DNA of 64,000 nucleotides, taken from Botryococcus braunii. Taxonomy: Eukaryota > Chlorophyta > Trebouxiophyceae. The notes below the pieces were generated by a model. It worked only from the letters and a program-made list of their open reading frames with translations, was not told the DNA's origin and did no database searches. Shown here piece after piece: positions 62,291-64,000 of this stretch. The stretch lies in NCBI GenBank assembly GCA_002005505.1, contig KV908515.1, positions 214,840-278,839 of the forward strand. The letters run 5' to 3'. Made by a program: the position numbers and the translations under genes. How positions within the stretch are numbered: position 1 is the stretch's first letter; each line of letters opens with the position of its first letter.

Positions 62291-63040
62291 TGAGAGATAA
62301 CGTAATACAATATTGAACAATTCTGGGCGTAATGTTCCCTGTATGTCCCGGCACGAAGGGTGTTAAGCTCGGTCGGGTCTCTTGCTGTGTGTAGGAGAGC
62401 AAGCAGAGCCCGACTATGTGTTGACACTTGTGGCAACTGATCAGAGATAAGCACCCGGAGTGCTCTTTCAGTCCCAAACAAGTCATTACATTGCTTCTTG
62501 CTCTCTCTCAACGCCAAGGAATTCAAACTACCTCTTCTACGCATCGACAGATAGTCCGCATTACCATTGTTCGATGAGCCAAGCATTAGCAACATTCTAA
62601 TACTCTTATCTAGACCTCTTCCTAATCAATTGTTCATGCAAGTCACACTAAGATGCAGCACTTTACCTGTATGTCCCGGCACGAAGGGTGTTAAGCTCGG
62701 TCGGGTCTCTTGCTGTGTGTAGGAGAGCAAGCAGAGCCCGACTATGTGTTGACACTTGTGGCAACTGATCAGAGATAAGCACCCGGAGTGCTCTTTCAGT
62801 CCCAAACAAGTGCCGAGCCCTTCATGCCTGCTGTCTATATCCTTTCTAGCAAGAACGCGTCAAATTGCATTACTCTCTTTCGCCTAAGTGGAATCAGTCC
62901 AGATCAATTATGGCAGAACTCTAGAGTTCTGCCATCCTTACTCAACCTCTGAGATTGTTCACAGTGATTGCTTTAGAGAAGCCTGGCCACTATTACTCTT
63001 CTGAGGGAAAGTCACTAATTGTTCTTTCACTATTATAACA
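62291..63040 (-). repeat. Copia-4 3' LTR, 750 bp with internal duplication and palindrome
   Basis: In the minus orientation it starts TGTTATAATAGTG right after the polypurine tract (CTTCCCCTTGAC on the plus strand, 63041-63052). The other edge is placed at TGAGAGATAACG (62291), where Copia-3 coding similarity stops; this edge is inferred. A 146-bp segment occurs twice (62338-62483 and 62666-62811). A perfect 26-bp palindrome, ATGGCAGAACTCT with its complement, lies at 62910-62935. Confidence 0.82.
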
Positions 63041-63058
63041 CTTCCCCTTGACTTTTCC

Positions 63059-64000
63059 TCACAAAAACTTGGCCAGTCCTAGAGCCTCACGATGGCCCTG
63101 AAATACCTGCCTTGTCAAAGGCTTGGTAAATATATCTGCCACATTCCTAGCAGAAGGAACGTATTTCACATCAACTTGCCCCAATGCAATAGCTTCCCGA
63201 GCAAAGTGAAAGCTGATTGCAATGTGCTTGGTATGCTTAGAGAACACTGGATTTCTGAGATGATTGATGCATCCCTGATTATCACAGTGGATCTTCACAA
63301 TCCATGGAGAAATACCAATTTCTTCCAGGAATCCCTTCATCCAATTGGCCTCTTTGACAGCTGCACTTGCCGCCATAAACTCAGCCTCTACAGTGGACGT
63401 GGCAACTGCAGACTGCTTCTTGCTTCCCCAAACTACAGCTCCTCCGAACACACGAATTACGTAACCAGTAGTGGAAAACCGATGATCCTGATCACCACCA
63501 TAATCTGCATCAACAAAGCCCTCCAGCTCGGTGTCCTTCCCTCCAAGCACCAAAACAAGATCCCTGGTAGCCTTCAGATATTTTAGCACTCTGATGGCTT
63601 CATTCCAGTGAGCAGTAGTGGGAGTAATCCTGTACCTGGAAAGCACTCCCACAGCCTGGGAAATATCAGGCCTAGTGGTGTTAGCAATGTACAACAGTGA
63701 CCCAACCAGTTCACAATATCTGTGTCCTGGTGGCAAGGGACTCCCAGCTCCAATGCTGGCACTGTTGTCCTTAGACACAGGTTGCTGTGTGGCCACAAAA
63801 TCCTTAGTCATAGGGGTGTCAGGCCCCACAGACTCCAGATCCAGCCCAAATTTCTCAACTAGTGCATCAATCTTGGGGATGCAGCTCAATGAAATCAACC
63901 CTTTCTCTCTATCTCTCATCACTTGGCAGCCCAAGAAATCTTTCACCTCTCCTAGATCATGAATGGTGAACTCCTGCTTAAGCAACCCTTTCACTCTCTC
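63059..64000 (-). CDS. Copia-4 reverse transcriptase end and RNase H (partial, runs off the window)
   Basis: Open minus-strand frame from the window edge to a stop at 63059. Begins VKGLLKQEFTIHDLGEVKDF and continues LGCQVMRDREKGLISLSC, HRYCELVGSLLYIANTTRPD, ISQAVGVLSRYRITPTTAHW, then RNase H GFVDADYGGDQDHRFSTTGY, VATSTVEAEFMAASAAVKEA, HCDNQGCINHLRNPVFSKHT and NVADIFTKPLTRQVF. No internal stops. It resembles Copia-2 over this region but its LTR is unrelated by eye. The catalytic YVDD of the reverse transcriptase lies beyond the window. Confidence 0.93.
   Translation of the reverse strand, partial: ERVKGLLKQEFTIHDLGEVKDFLGCQVMRDREKGLISLSCIPKIDALVEKFGLDLESVGPDTPMTKDFVATQQPVSKDNSASIGAGSPLPPGHRYCELVGSLLYIANTTRPDISQAVGVLSRYRITPTTAHWNEAIRVLKYLKATRDLVLVLGGKDTELEGFVDADYGGDQDHRFSTTGYVIRVFGGAVVWGSKKQSAVATSTVEAEFMAASAAVKEANWMKGFLEEIGISPWIVKIHCDNQGCINHLRNPVFSKHTKHIAISFHFAREAIALGQVDVKYVPSARNVADIFTKPLTRQVFQGHREALGLAKFL

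Overview
The window is nuclear DNA of a eukaryote, probably of the green (streptophyte plant or charophyte alga) lineage. Three host genes can be rebuilt exon by exon with GT/AG introns and matching phases. Their products resemble the plant forms of NECAP, the TMEM115/RBL19 pseudo-rhomboid and TFIIH p62/TFB1 as I remember those families; no search was run. Long (GA)n and (GT)n microsatellites and dense Ty1/copia and Ty3/gypsy retrotransposons fit a large, repeat-rich genome. There are no bacterial-type operons, and I noticed no tRNA or rRNA genes.

The left third (1-22.4 kb) carries the genes. A NECAP-like endocytic adaptor lies on the minus strand (1535-2828, 5 exons). An internally deleted chromodomain Ty3/gypsy element follows (6012-9372), with 262-bp LTRs and an AGTTT target duplication. 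A TMEM115/RBL19-like Golgi membrane protein (11843-14843, minus, 7 exons) stands head to head with TFIIH p62/TFB1 (15366-22351, plus, about 12 exons), with 522 bp between the start codons. The last RBL19 intron is filled largely by microsatellites. From 22.4 to 27.3 kb I recognise only microsatellites, small tandem repeats and a perfect 28-bp palindrome.

The right part (27.3-64 kb) is a nested pile of copia-type elements. It holds decayed solo LTRs (27.3-28.5 kb and a multi-level nest at 35.2-38.7 kb) and a 1.1-kb-arm palindrome of copia-like gag (32.9-35.2 kb). A Copia-1 family follows (39.4-53.7 kb) in which one copy was hit by another and then apparently inverted: the target duplication reads CATTC on one side and GAATG on the other. 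Next come a nearly intact Copia-2 (53.7-60.4 kb, one single-base frame break), a Copia-3 gag-less fragment (60.4-62.3 kb) and the 3' end of a minus-strand Copia-4 that runs off the window.

Copia-1 and Copia-2 share a primer site complementary to the anticodon arm of initiator tRNA-Met, the half-tRNA priming known from Drosophila copia. In both, the end of the LTR and the primer site form an inverted repeat across the LTR boundary. Three copia families carry long direct duplications inside the LTR, and two also carry strong LTR palindromes. These LTR features are the most unusual part of the window.
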